Assembly: GCA_021159445.1 (NCBI GenBank)
Contig: JAGGRV010000461.1
Location: 1-11,393 of the forward strand
Length of the DNA stretch: 11,393 bases
Origin: Deltaproteobacteria bacterium
GTDB taxonomy: Bacteria > Desulfobacterota > Dissulfuribacteria > Dissulfuribacterales > UBA3076
Direction of reading: 5' to 3'
Shown: one piece after another, positions 6,287-11,393 of the stretch
Position numbering within the stretch: position 1 is the first letter of the stretch
Layout: each line of letters opens with the position of its first letter
Translations under genes and position numbers: made by a program
The notes under the pieces: generated by a model
What the model saw: only the letters and a program-made list of their open reading frames with translations
What the model was told of the DNA's origin: nothing
Database searches by the model: none

Positions 6287-6686
6287 GGCAGTAATTAGCG
6301 GACATATAGACGAACATTTCATAAAGTACTATAAGTGTGCTAACTGGGTTCTTTTGGTTCTGATGGCGGTTGTGGCCAATGTGGTATCTTCTCTTGATAT
6401 GGTTACCGGTATCCTGGTCGGAGGGTTTGTAGCCAATCTAAATTGTATGGGGCTTGAGCGCGATTGCAAGCGCATGGTGCGCTGGCATACCATGATTGTT
6501 TATTACGGAGGGTTTGCTGTCAGATTGGGGCTTATTACCCTGGCGGTGACAGCGGCCTTTTTAATATTTCCCAAATTAGTTTCACCCATAGGGTTTTTTA
6601 TAGGCCTTTCGGTTGTGGTGATTAACTTTTATATCTTATTATTGGCTATGGTGATTCAAAGAGTTCGTTTTAAGGAGGCTGTCTAG
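6258..6686 (+). CDS. atpI: ATP synthase subunit I (AtpI)
   Basis: A 142-residue protein with four hydrophobic segments (about 30-46, 48-64, 80-102 and 108-134), the pattern of AtpI. A conserved-looking GFVANLNCMGL segment lies before the cytoplasmic loop. AtpI is an accessory membrane protein that helps assemble the c-ring in some bacteria. Its place between the atpZ-like gene and atpB supports the call. The start chosen is ATG 6258, with GGAGG at 6250-6254, although the gap of three bases is short. An in-frame ATG at 6279 would remove seven residues and shorten the overlap with atpZ to eight bases; it has a poorer ribosome site. The stop lies two bases before the atpB start. Confidence 0.82.
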   Translation: MFQVAKIMFKAVISGHIDEHFIKYYKCANWVLLVLMAVVANVVSSLDMVTGILVGGFVANLNCMGLERDCKRMVRWHTMIVYYGGFAVRLGLITLAVTAAFLIFPKLVSPIGFFIGLSVVVINFYILLLAMVIQRVRFKEAV

Positions 6687-6688
6687 CC

Positions 6689-7405
6689 ATGGAACACCCG
6701 TTACTATTTTTGAGTATTTTATTGGATGCCATCGGGCTGCCTGCCCATGGGGGAGAGGGCGTACTTGCAAAGGTCCTTGCCCCGCACATGCAGTATAGCT
6801 ATCTTGCCATGATTCTTTGTATTGTCCTGGCCAAGGCAGCTACAAGCAGAATGGAGATGATTCCTACCGGTATGCAGAACGTCATGGAAATGTTTGTGGG
6901 AGGTCTTGATGACTTTCTCTACGAGCAGACCCACGATAGAAAAAAGGCCATGATCATCTTTCCGATGATTGCCACATTTGCCTATCTGATAATTCTCTCC
7001 AACTACATGGGGTTGATCCCGGGCTTTATGTCCCCTACTGCCAACCTCAACGTGACACTGGGTCTCACTGCTGTCTCAATATTTACATACCATGCCTTAG
7101 GGTTCAGGTTTCATGGAATAGGGTATCTCAAGCACTTCATGGGTCCTGTTCCAGCCATGGCCCCTATCATGATACCCATAGAGATTTTCAGTCACATCGG
7201 TCGTATCCTTTCGCTTTCCATACGACTCTTTGGGAACATGGTATCCAAAGAGATTCTCCTAGGTTTGCTGTTTATGCTGGCCGGGCCTTATCTGGCACCG
7301 TTGCCGATCATGATCTTGGGTTGCCTGGTGTGTCTGATTCAGACGTTTATTTTCATGATGCTTTCCATTGTGTACTCAGTGGAGGCCATGGCGGAAGGAC
7401 ATTAA
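6689..7405 (+). CDS. atpB: ATP synthase Fo subunit a
   Basis: Subunit a forms the two half-channels through which ions reach and leave the c-ring. The 238-residue protein has several membrane helices and the family core: the essential arginine R179 in LSIRLFGNM, preceded by IPIEIFSHIGR, and the last helix with Q218 in LIQTFIFMMLSIVYSVEA. N-terminal residues 1-40 are short, as in deltaproteobacterial and Gram-positive types rather than the longer E. coli form. A strong AAGGAGG (6672-6678) lies ten bases before the ATG, inside the end of atpI, so translation is coupled. atpE follows after 57 bases. Confidence 0.96.
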   Translation: MEHPLLFLSILLDAIGLPAHGGEGVLAKVLAPHMQYSYLAMILCIVLAKAATSRMEMIPTGMQNVMEMFVGGLDDFLYEQTHDRKKAMIIFPMIATFAYLIILSNYMGLIPGFMSPTANLNVTLGLTAVSIFTYHALGFRFHGIGYLKHFMGPVPAMAPIMIPIEIFSHIGRILSLSIRLFGNMVSKEILLGLLFMLAGPYLAPLPIMILGCLVCLIQTFIFMMLSIVYSVEAMAEGH

Positions 7406-7462
7406 TAACTTAGCGAAGAAGGCCAAATTAAACATATTTTATTTCACACAGGAGGGAATGAC

Positions 7463-7834
7463 GTGAAAAAAGTTTCTCTGGTTTCTGTTTTGTCGGTGTT
7501 AATGGTTTTGGGTTTTGTCGGTCTGGCATTGGCTGCTGATGGTGACGTCGAAAAAGGTGGCCACATGGGCTTCCTTATGGCTGCCTCGGTCCTGGCTGCC
7601 GGTCTTGCCGTCGGTATCGCTGCATCCGGATGCGGTGTTGGTATGGGTCATTGCGCCAAAGGTTGCCTTGATGCGACCGCACGCAACCCCGAGCTTGCCG
7701 GTAAATTCACTGTTACTATGTTCATCGGTCTGGCCCTGATTGAGTCATTGACAATTTACGCATTGGTCATAGCCTTGATCGCTCTTTATGCCAACCCAAT
7801 GCTGCCTGCTCTCACAAAAATCTTCGGACTATAA
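7463..7834 (+). CDS. atpE: ATP synthase Fo subunit c, with signal-peptide-like N terminus
   Basis: Subunit c forms the rotor ring. The 123-residue protein is longer than the usual 75-90. Residues 1-25 are a basic start plus a hydrophobic helix ending LALAAD, like a cleavable signal peptide. The hairpin follows: helix one (about 35-63), the polar loop ARNPE (72-76) and helix two (about 83-110), with the ion-binding carboxylate E94 followed by S95 in ALIESLTIY. Aligned from memory with the sodium-type ring of Ilyobacter, Met61 stands where the sodium-ligating Gln is, which favours protons, though not decisively. Three cysteines (57, 64, 68) in and after helix one are unusual. The start is GTG at 7463 with AGGAGGG at 7450-7456. 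A terminator follows, so no b, delta or F1 genes are attached. Confidence 0.95.
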   Translation: MKKVSLVSVLSVLMVLGFVGLALAADGDVEKGGHMGFLMAASVLAAGLAVGIAASGCGVGMGHCAKGCLDATARNPELAGKFTVTMFIGLALIESLTIYALVIALIALYANPMLPALTKIFGL

Positions 7835-7870
7835 ATAGCCCAAGAAGGTATAACTGAGAAAGAGTTTAAA

Positions 7871-7907
7871 GGGCTGCAGAATATTTATCCTGCAGCCCTA
7901 TTTTTTT
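7871..7907 (+). terminator. Strong terminator between atpE and the uvrA-like gene
   Basis: GGGCTGCAG (7871-7879) pairs perfectly with CTGCAGCCC (7890-7898) around a ten-base loop and is followed by TATTTTTTT (7899-7907). It ends the atp operon. On the minus strand the same hairpin follows directly after the last codons of the uvrA-like gene, whose terminal Lys-Lys and stop are written by this T-run, but there only TTTAAAC follows. It works well for the plus strand and probably weakly for the minus strand. Confidence 0.9.
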
Positions 7908-10363
7908 GCTGTGACCGGTGGACCTTCAGCTACGATGTTTCCTCCGTCCGGTCCCCCTCCCGGTCCCAGTTCTATTATCCAGTCTGCAAGATTCAGTATC
8001 TCCGGCTGGTTTTCGATGAGTATGACCGAGTGGCCCTGCTCAAGAAGTTCCTCAAGAACCGGAATAAATCTTTCCAAGTCCCTTTGGTGGAGACCACGGG
8101 ATGGCTCATCCATGATGTAGATCGTGGGGTCATGGGCCTGTTTCGCGAGTTCCTTGGCGAGCTTGAGTCGCTGGGCCTCACCACCTGAGAGTGTGCAGGC
8201 AGGTTGTCCAAGTCTAAGATATCCAAGCCCGATCCTTTCAATTACCTCCAGAGGGCATCTTATCCTGGGTATCCTGGCAAAGAAATCCGCCGCATCCTTT
8301 ACTGTCATATCCAGGACTTCTGCCATGTTCAGCCCCTTATACCTTATTCCCAGGGCCTCTCTGTTGTAGCGTATACCTCTGCAGAGGTCACAGGTTATCT
8401 TAATTGAAGGGAGATACTGCAGGTCCAGATCAATAAAGCCCTGGCCTTTGCACCTTTCACATCTGCCGCCCTTGCGGGTAAGACTGAAGTAGCCGGCCTT
8501 ATAACCCCTGCTCCTGGCCTCTGGAATCCTGGAGAACAGACCTCTCATGTGGGTAAAAATACCCATATACGTTGCAGGCATTGAGAATCGGGCCTTTACA
8601 AGTGGTGCCTGGTCTACCAGGATGGTCTCAGGTATGGTGGACAACCCACCCTTCAGGATCAGTTTTGTCTTTTCAGAAGATCCGTCTCTAGGGTTACTGC
8701 GGATCGCATGATATAATTCGTCAGTCACCAGGGTACTTTTGCCGGATCCGGAAACACCTGTTACACAGATCAGGCAGCCAAGAGGGAAGGCCACTGTAAT
8801 GTCTTTGAGGTTATTTTTCTGTGCGTTGCAGAGGATTACCTGACCATGGTTTTTTCTCCTATGAGCATGCCTTTTGAGACGTCTATTTCCTTGGAGATAC
8901 GGTCCTGTAACGCTGTCTTGGTCTTTTGCCATATCCTCGGCTGTGCCGGAGAAAACCAGGCGTCCTCCTTCATCTGCTGCTCCGGGACCCAGCTCAATTA
9001 CGTGGTCTGCCTTTCGAATGATGTCAAGGTCATGTTCCACTACTATTATTGTATTGCCCTGATCTTTTAAATGGATGAGGTTCTGCCATAGGGCTTGCTG
9101 TTCGCACGGGTGAAGACCTATTGTGGGCTCATCCAGTATGTACAGAATCCCGGTCAGGTCCCGGCCAAGCTGGGCACCCAGACGAAGTCTCTGGATTTCT
9201 CCGCCTGACAGGGTTGTTGTCGGTCGATCAAGTTCGAGGTAACCAAGACCCATTTCTTCTAAGGGTTTGAGCCTGGAGGAAATGGCCTCGATAATGCGGA
9301 TTCCGGCCTGGATGTTTTTAATTCCATGGAATTTTTTTGAAAATTCCATGGACAAGGAAAGTAGCCATAGGTAGGTCTTGTGTACAGACCATGTCATGAG
9401 ATCGGGAAAGGCCCTGTCTTCTATGCGGACATTTCGGGCAAATGGGTTTAACCCGGTCCCTCTGCATTTCCTGCAAGGTTGGGCCGATTTATTTTTGCCC
9501 TTGCCATTGCAGGAGATGCACATCCCATCCGGGTGGCTGGATGAAAATATCCTGGGGCTGAGAGCGGGAAAAGACTCCTGGCATTCAGGGCAGGTCATCT
9601 TCTCGCTGAATGTAAGTATCTCAGGCCTTTCCCTTTTTTTTACGGGTAGAATCTCTATCACCACGGAACCGTCTCCCTGACTCAGGGCCAGGGTAAGAGA
9701 ATCCGCAAGGCGTGAAAGTATCCCTGGTTTCACTATCAGGCGATCCACTACCAGTTCCAGGGACTTGGGTTTCTTTTCCAATGTTACCGGGGCATCCAGG
9801 GTAAATGGCTTTTTGTCTATTCTTACCCTGAGAAAGCCATCCTTTTTCAAATAGTTCAGTATTTCGTCCTGGGGTATCAGATCCATCCTTTGAGTCAGTG
9901 GCGCCATCAAGATCAATTTTGTACCCTCCGGGAAATCCAGAATTTTGTCAGCCATCTGATCTACACTAAGGGCACTGATCTCTATTTGGCACTTTGGGCA
10001 ATACGGCCGGCCACATGTGGCAAAAAACAGGCGCATGAAGTCTGCTATGCCGGTGAGTGTAGCCACGCTGGACCTGGGACTGCGCACAAAGGGCTTCTGC
10101 TCAAGAGCAATGGGGGGAGGGAGGCCTTTTATTGCATCCACCAAAGGCCTGTCCCATAGGTCAACAATACGTTTTACCGCCATTCCCAGAGATTCAAGAT
10201 AGCGATATTGACCCTCGGCAAAAAGCACATCCAGGGCCAGTGTTGATTTGCCGGAGCCTGATGGACCGGTCAAGACCGTGATTTTTCCCAGCGGTATCGA
10301 AAGGTCAAAGCCTTTCAGGTTATGTTGACGGACATTGATGATGTCTATTGTTTGATTTGTCAT
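7898..10363 (-). CDS. uvrA: UvrA paralogue lacking the insertion domain
   Basis: Excinuclease UvrA is a tandem ABC ATPase that finds DNA damage and loads UvrB. This 821-residue protein is about 120 shorter than standard. It keeps Walker A motifs GPSGSGKST (33-41) and GVSGSGKST (536-544), LSGGE signatures (385-389, 725-729), Walker B with DEP (411-413, 752-754), a UvrB-binding-like region (about 125-255), and zinc modules (C258, C261, C282, C285; C635, C638, C658, C661). From C285 to the CRKC pair at 297-300 only 11 residues remain, where E. coli UvrA has over 100, so the DNA-contacting insertion domain is gone. The RKGEH segment of the UvrB-binding domain reads RMDLIPQ. The second ATPase has ENQ (784-786) instead of EHN, losing the H-loop histidine (H444 is kept in the first), and VKARFSM replaces the usual RTPRSN-type segment. 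No glycine-rich tail is present. It is probably a specialised paralogue rather than the repair UvrA. Confidence 0.85.
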   Translation of the reverse strand: MTNQTIDIINVRQHNLKGFDLSIPLGKITVLTGPSGSGKSTLALDVLFAEGQYRYLESLGMAVKRIVDLWDRPLVDAIKGLPPPIALEQKPFVRSPRSSVATLTGIADFMRLFFATCGRPYCPKCQIEISALSVDQMADKILDFPEGTKLILMAPLTQRMDLIPQDEILNYLKKDGFLRVRIDKKPFTLDAPVTLEKKPKSLELVVDRLIVKPGILSRLADSLTLALSQGDGSVVIEILPVKKRERPEILTFSEKMTCPECQESFPALSPRIFSSSHPDGMCISCNGKGKNKSAQPCRKCRGTGLNPFARNVRIEDRAFPDLMTWSVHKTYLWLLSLSMEFSKKFHGIKNIQAGIRIIEAISSRLKPLEEMGLGYLELDRPTTTLSGGEIQRLRLGAQLGRDLTGILYILDEPTIGLHPCEQQALWQNLIHLKDQGNTIIVVEHDLDIIRKADHVIELGPGAADEGGRLVFSGTAEDMAKDQDSVTGPYLQGNRRLKRHAHRRKNHGQVILCNAQKNNLKDITVAFPLGCLICVTGVSGSGKSTLVTDELYHAIRSNPRDGSSEKTKLILKGGLSTIPETILVDQAPLVKARFSMPATYMGIFTHMRGLFSRIPEARSRGYKAGYFSLTRKGGRCERCKGQGFIDLDLQYLPSIKITCDLCRGIRYNREALGIRYKGLNMAEVLDMTVKDAADFFARIPRIRCPLEVIERIGLGYLRLGQPACTLSGGEAQRLKLAKELAKQAHDPTIYIMDEPSRGLHQRDLERFIPVLEELLEQGHSVILIENQPEILNLADWIIELGPGGGPDGGNIVAEGPPVTAKK

Positions 10364-10432
10364 GCGTTATGAGTTATCTATGGAGGCTCACGTTATAGCT
10401 CGTCTTATAACAAGCAAGGATACAGAATGTTT
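10364..10432. promoter_or_regulatory. Divergent intergenic region with a small palindrome
   Basis: Sixty-nine bases separate the uvrA-like start (minus strand) from selC (plus strand). GTTATA (10392-10397) and TATAAC (10406-10411) form an inverted repeat around eight bases, which could be an operator or simply overlapping AT-rich promoter elements. No Shine-Dalgarno sequence precedes the uvrA-like ATG, so a leaderless or weakly translated message is possible. No confident promoter hexamer pair is seen for either gene. Confidence 0.3.
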
Positions 10433-10530
10433 GGAAGCGGAAAGGGCACTGGTGGCCCTCCCGGACTTCAAATCCGGTGCACCGGGTGAAGAGCTCGGTG
10501 GGTGGGTTCGATTCCCATGCGCTTCCGCCA
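10433..10530 (+). tRNA. selC: Selenocysteine tRNA (anticodon TCA)
   Basis: This tRNA is charged with serine, converted to selenocysteyl-tRNA by SelA and delivered by SelB to UGA codons. It is 98 nt long with encoded CCA (10528-10530). The acceptor stem starts GGAAGCG and ends CGCTTCC, with G as discriminator. The anticodon arm is CCGGA-CTTCAAA-TCCGG (10461-10477) with TCA at 10468-10470. A long variable arm pairs CACCGGG with CTCGGTG around a seven-base loop. The T arm is GTGGG-TTCGATT-CCCAT. The D arm pairs AGGGC with GCCCT. Size, the long variable arm and TCA together are diagnostic. It implies that the organism makes selenoproteins. No other selenium gene lies in the window. Confidence 0.97.
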
Positions 10531-10592
10531 CTTGATTTCAAAGGGTTATGGATTTATCTTTTACGTCCTCTTCGACAATTTCTATGGGTTGC

Positions 10593-10610
10593 AAGGGGGA
10601 CAACCTCCTT
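10593..10610 (+). other. Stable hairpin downstream of selC
   Basis: AAGGGGG (10593-10599) pairs with CCTCCTT (10604-10610), seven pairs with one G-T, around the loop ACAA. TAAAA follows rather than a T-run, so it is not a canonical terminator. It lies 62 bases after the tRNA end and may mark the transcript end or protect it. Confidence 0.4.
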
Positions 10611-10613
10611 TAA

Positions 10614-10689
10614 AACCACAAGGCGCAAAGGACACAAAGAAAAGTTTTTTTGAGAAATGAAACATAGTGCTCTTCCTGTTTTTGTGGTT
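10614..10689. repeat. Inverted repeat AACCACAA/TTGTGGTT with CACAAAG-like units
   Basis: AACCACAA (10614-10621) and TTGTGGTT (10682-10689) are exact inverted copies around 60 bases. The left side carries short near-tandem units, CACAAGG, CGCAAAGGA, CACAAAGAA. Sequences of this AACCACAAAG/CACAAAG type are, as I recall, common interspersed repeats in anaerobe genomes, but I cannot check this here. No flanking duplication is seen. Confidence 0.45.
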
Positions 10690-10769
10690 ATTCAATCAAA
10701 GTTTATACAACAATTATTCTGGATTTATACAACATTGTATATCTTAAACAACTTCTCACGGATTTATGT

Positions 10770-10833
10770 CATTCAATCAAGCCATTCAATCTTGAATGAG
10801 AGCATTTCTTGCATTGAATGAATTGATTGAATG
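10770..10833. repeat. 64-bp inverted repeat of CATTCAATC units
   Basis: The 21-base arm at 10770-10790 matches the complement of 10813-10833 at 19 positions around a 22-base spacer, so a long hairpin could form. Each arm consists of two CATTCAAT-like units, and a further ATTCAATCAA occurs at 10690-10699. Flanks show no clear duplication and no T-run follows. Possible roles are an interspersed palindrome, a clustered binding site or a transcript-end hairpin. Confidence 0.6.
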
Positions 10834-10924
10834 ATTTTAATCGCCAAGAGTCTTTTTCAGCCTATATCGGGTCTTTTGCTTGCTCGGACCGTATGATTCC
10901 AAAAAAAATAAGCTTGCGAGCAGA

Positions 10925-10962
10925 CTGGAAACCGTGCTCACGGCTGATCGGCTGTTTCCCAG
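10925..10962. other. Structured branched hairpin of unknown role
   Basis: CTGGAAAC (10925-10932) pairs with GTTTCCCAG (10954-10962) with one bulged base. Inside it CCGTG (10932-10936) pairs with CACGG (10939-10943), with the C at 10932 shared between the two stems. It lies within a 200-base stretch (10837-11040) open on both strands. On the minus strand the AGCCGT/ACGGTT arms recall the base of group II intron domain V, but the rest of that domain is absent. Function unknown. Confidence 0.3.
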
Positions 10963-11044
10963 GAGTAGCAATTCTCGGCATTCGCTGTTATCCCAACCAG
11001 TTATACTTTGTCCATATGGCATCCTTCATATATAGTTTTTCAGA

Positions 11045-11066
11045 TAATTAATTTCAAAATTAATTA
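11045..11066. repeat. Perfect 10-bp palindromic hairpin
   Basis: TAATTAATTT (11045-11054) and AAATTAATTA (11057-11066) are exact inverted copies separated by CA. It is AT-only in the arms and no T-run follows, so a terminator is unlikely. A protein-binding site or a mobile-element remnant is possible. Confidence 0.5.
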
Positions 11067-11107
11067 CGCTGGGAAAAGTCCCTTTTGAGCCACCATTCAG
11101 GAATAGC

Positions 11108-11137
11108 TATATAAGTTTCGTATACGTAACTTATATA
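11108..11137. repeat. Perfect 10-bp inverted repeat with palindromic core
   Basis: TATATAAGTT (11108-11117) and AACTTATATA (11128-11137) are exact inverted copies. The core CGTATACG (11119-11126) is itself a palindrome, so the whole 30 bases are symmetric except for one T-T mismatch. Shorter outer matches, CCATTC (11092-11097) and GAATGG (11142-11147), may extend the stem. Symmetry this long is typical of an operator, a recombinase site or a hairpin-forming mobile element end. Confidence 0.55.
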
Positions 11138-11393
11138 TTACGAATGGGTGCGTTATGATATTGAGTCAACGCCGACTTTTTACAGTGTAATCAATGTTGA
11201 TTTACTACGCAATTCCAGCTTCTGCTCTTAATTGCTTCATAACACATATTATCTTAGATGCGTCACAAAGATACTTATTGAATGCTGTGATTACTGCAGA
11301 CCTAACCCAACTTCGTGCTTTTTTTCGACTTTATGGGTTAAATGCTATCATTATTGAATAGTGATCCCTTATATTTCAATAGGTTACGTTGTC

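Larger units (their letters stand above)
10531..11393. other. AT-rich region without recognised genes, rich in inverted repeats
   Basis: No known gene is recognisable in these 863 bases downstream of selC. Short frames exist on both strands (plus 10827-11051, minus 10837-11022, and a 55-codon plus frame at 11194-11361), but none has a good ribosome site or a translation I recognise. At least five separate inverted repeats lie here and are listed on their own. The octamer GGATTTAT recurs at 10550, 10721 and 10760, and the 11-mer TTTATACAACA at 10702 and 10724. The region is clearly richer in A and T than the genes to its left. It could be a decayed island next to a tRNA hot spot, but no integrase or repeated tRNA end is visible. 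Confidence 0.5.

Noticed and set aside
7458..7466. Two-codon mini frame ATGACGTGA overlapping the atpE start
   Set aside because: The ribosome site GGAGGG ends one base before this ATG, too close for use, while it is well placed for the GTG at 7463.
7463..7834. Sodium-type c-ring
   Set aside because: E94 and S95 fit a sodium site, but the required Gln of helix one is Met61, so I do not call sodium coupling.
7911..10202. Plus-strand open frames of 60-100 codons across the uvrA-like gene
   Set aside because: They lie opposite a clearly conserved 821-residue protein, have no ribosome sites and no recognisable translation, so they are antisense shadows.
10924..10962. Group II intron domain V
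   Set aside because: Only the basal AGCCGT/ACGGTT arms resemble it; the conserved upper stem and GAAA loop are missing and no reverse transcriptase is present.
10531..11393. Duplicate of the selC 3' end as an attachment site
   Set aside because: I looked for copies of TTCGATTCCC and GCTTCCGCCA after the tRNA and found none, and no integrase is visible. Integration remains only a possibility.
1..11393. CRISPR array
   Set aside because: No regularly spaced identical repeats with unique spacers occur; the repeats seen are inverted or irregular.

Overview
The window looks like a piece of the chromosome of an anaerobic, deltaproteobacterium-like organism (Desulfobacterota in the broad sense). 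This is inferred from gene order and family type, since no database could be searched. The clues are: the order zapB, zapA, 6S RNA, rny; a split F-type ATP synthase locus holding only atpZ, atpI, atpB and atpE; a c subunit with a signal-peptide-like N terminus; and a tRNA for selenocysteine.

Layout. Positions 1-145 hold no recognisable gene but carry degenerate repeat motifs. A compact cell-division pair follows, zapB (146-430) and zapA (436-720, TTG start). Next comes a 179-bp element with terminal inverted repeats, flanked by an exact 8-bp direct duplication (811-989). I read it as a MITE-like insertion. It sits directly against 6S RNA (ssrS, about 1018-1188), which is well supported by its fold. 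About 460 nt of non-coding, hairpin-rich leader separate ssrS from rny (1652-3214). Then rny, tyrS (3226-4449) and hemL (4468-5760) run as a tight operon ending in a terminator at 5883-5912.

The ATP synthase Fo operon follows: atpZ-like 5990-6286, atpI 6258-6686, atpB 6689-7405, atpE 7463-7834, ending in a strong terminator at 7871-7907. No F1 or b-subunit genes are present here. On the minus strand, 7898-10363 encodes an 821-residue UvrA paralogue. It keeps both ABC ATPase modules and the zinc modules. It appears to lack the roughly 110-residue insertion domain of excinuclease UvrA, and has Asn in place of the H-loop His in the second ATPase. Divergent from it is selC (10433-10530), the UGA-reading selenocysteine tRNA.

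The last 860 bases (10531-11393) hold no gene I can recognise. They are AT-rich and contain several independent inverted repeats. selC is a classic insertion hot spot, so this may be an eroded island edge, but I found no integrase and no duplicated tRNA end.

How the parts work together. zapB and zapA serve FtsZ-ring assembly. 6S RNA regulates RNA polymerase globally and RNase Y initiates mRNA decay. tyrS and hemL are housekeeping genes for tRNA charging and tetrapyrrole synthesis. The atp genes build the membrane rotor and stator channel. I see no wholly new multi-gene system. The most interesting items are the apparent insertion of a mobile element into the 6S RNA promoter, with duplication of the -10 region, and the reduced UvrA paralogue.
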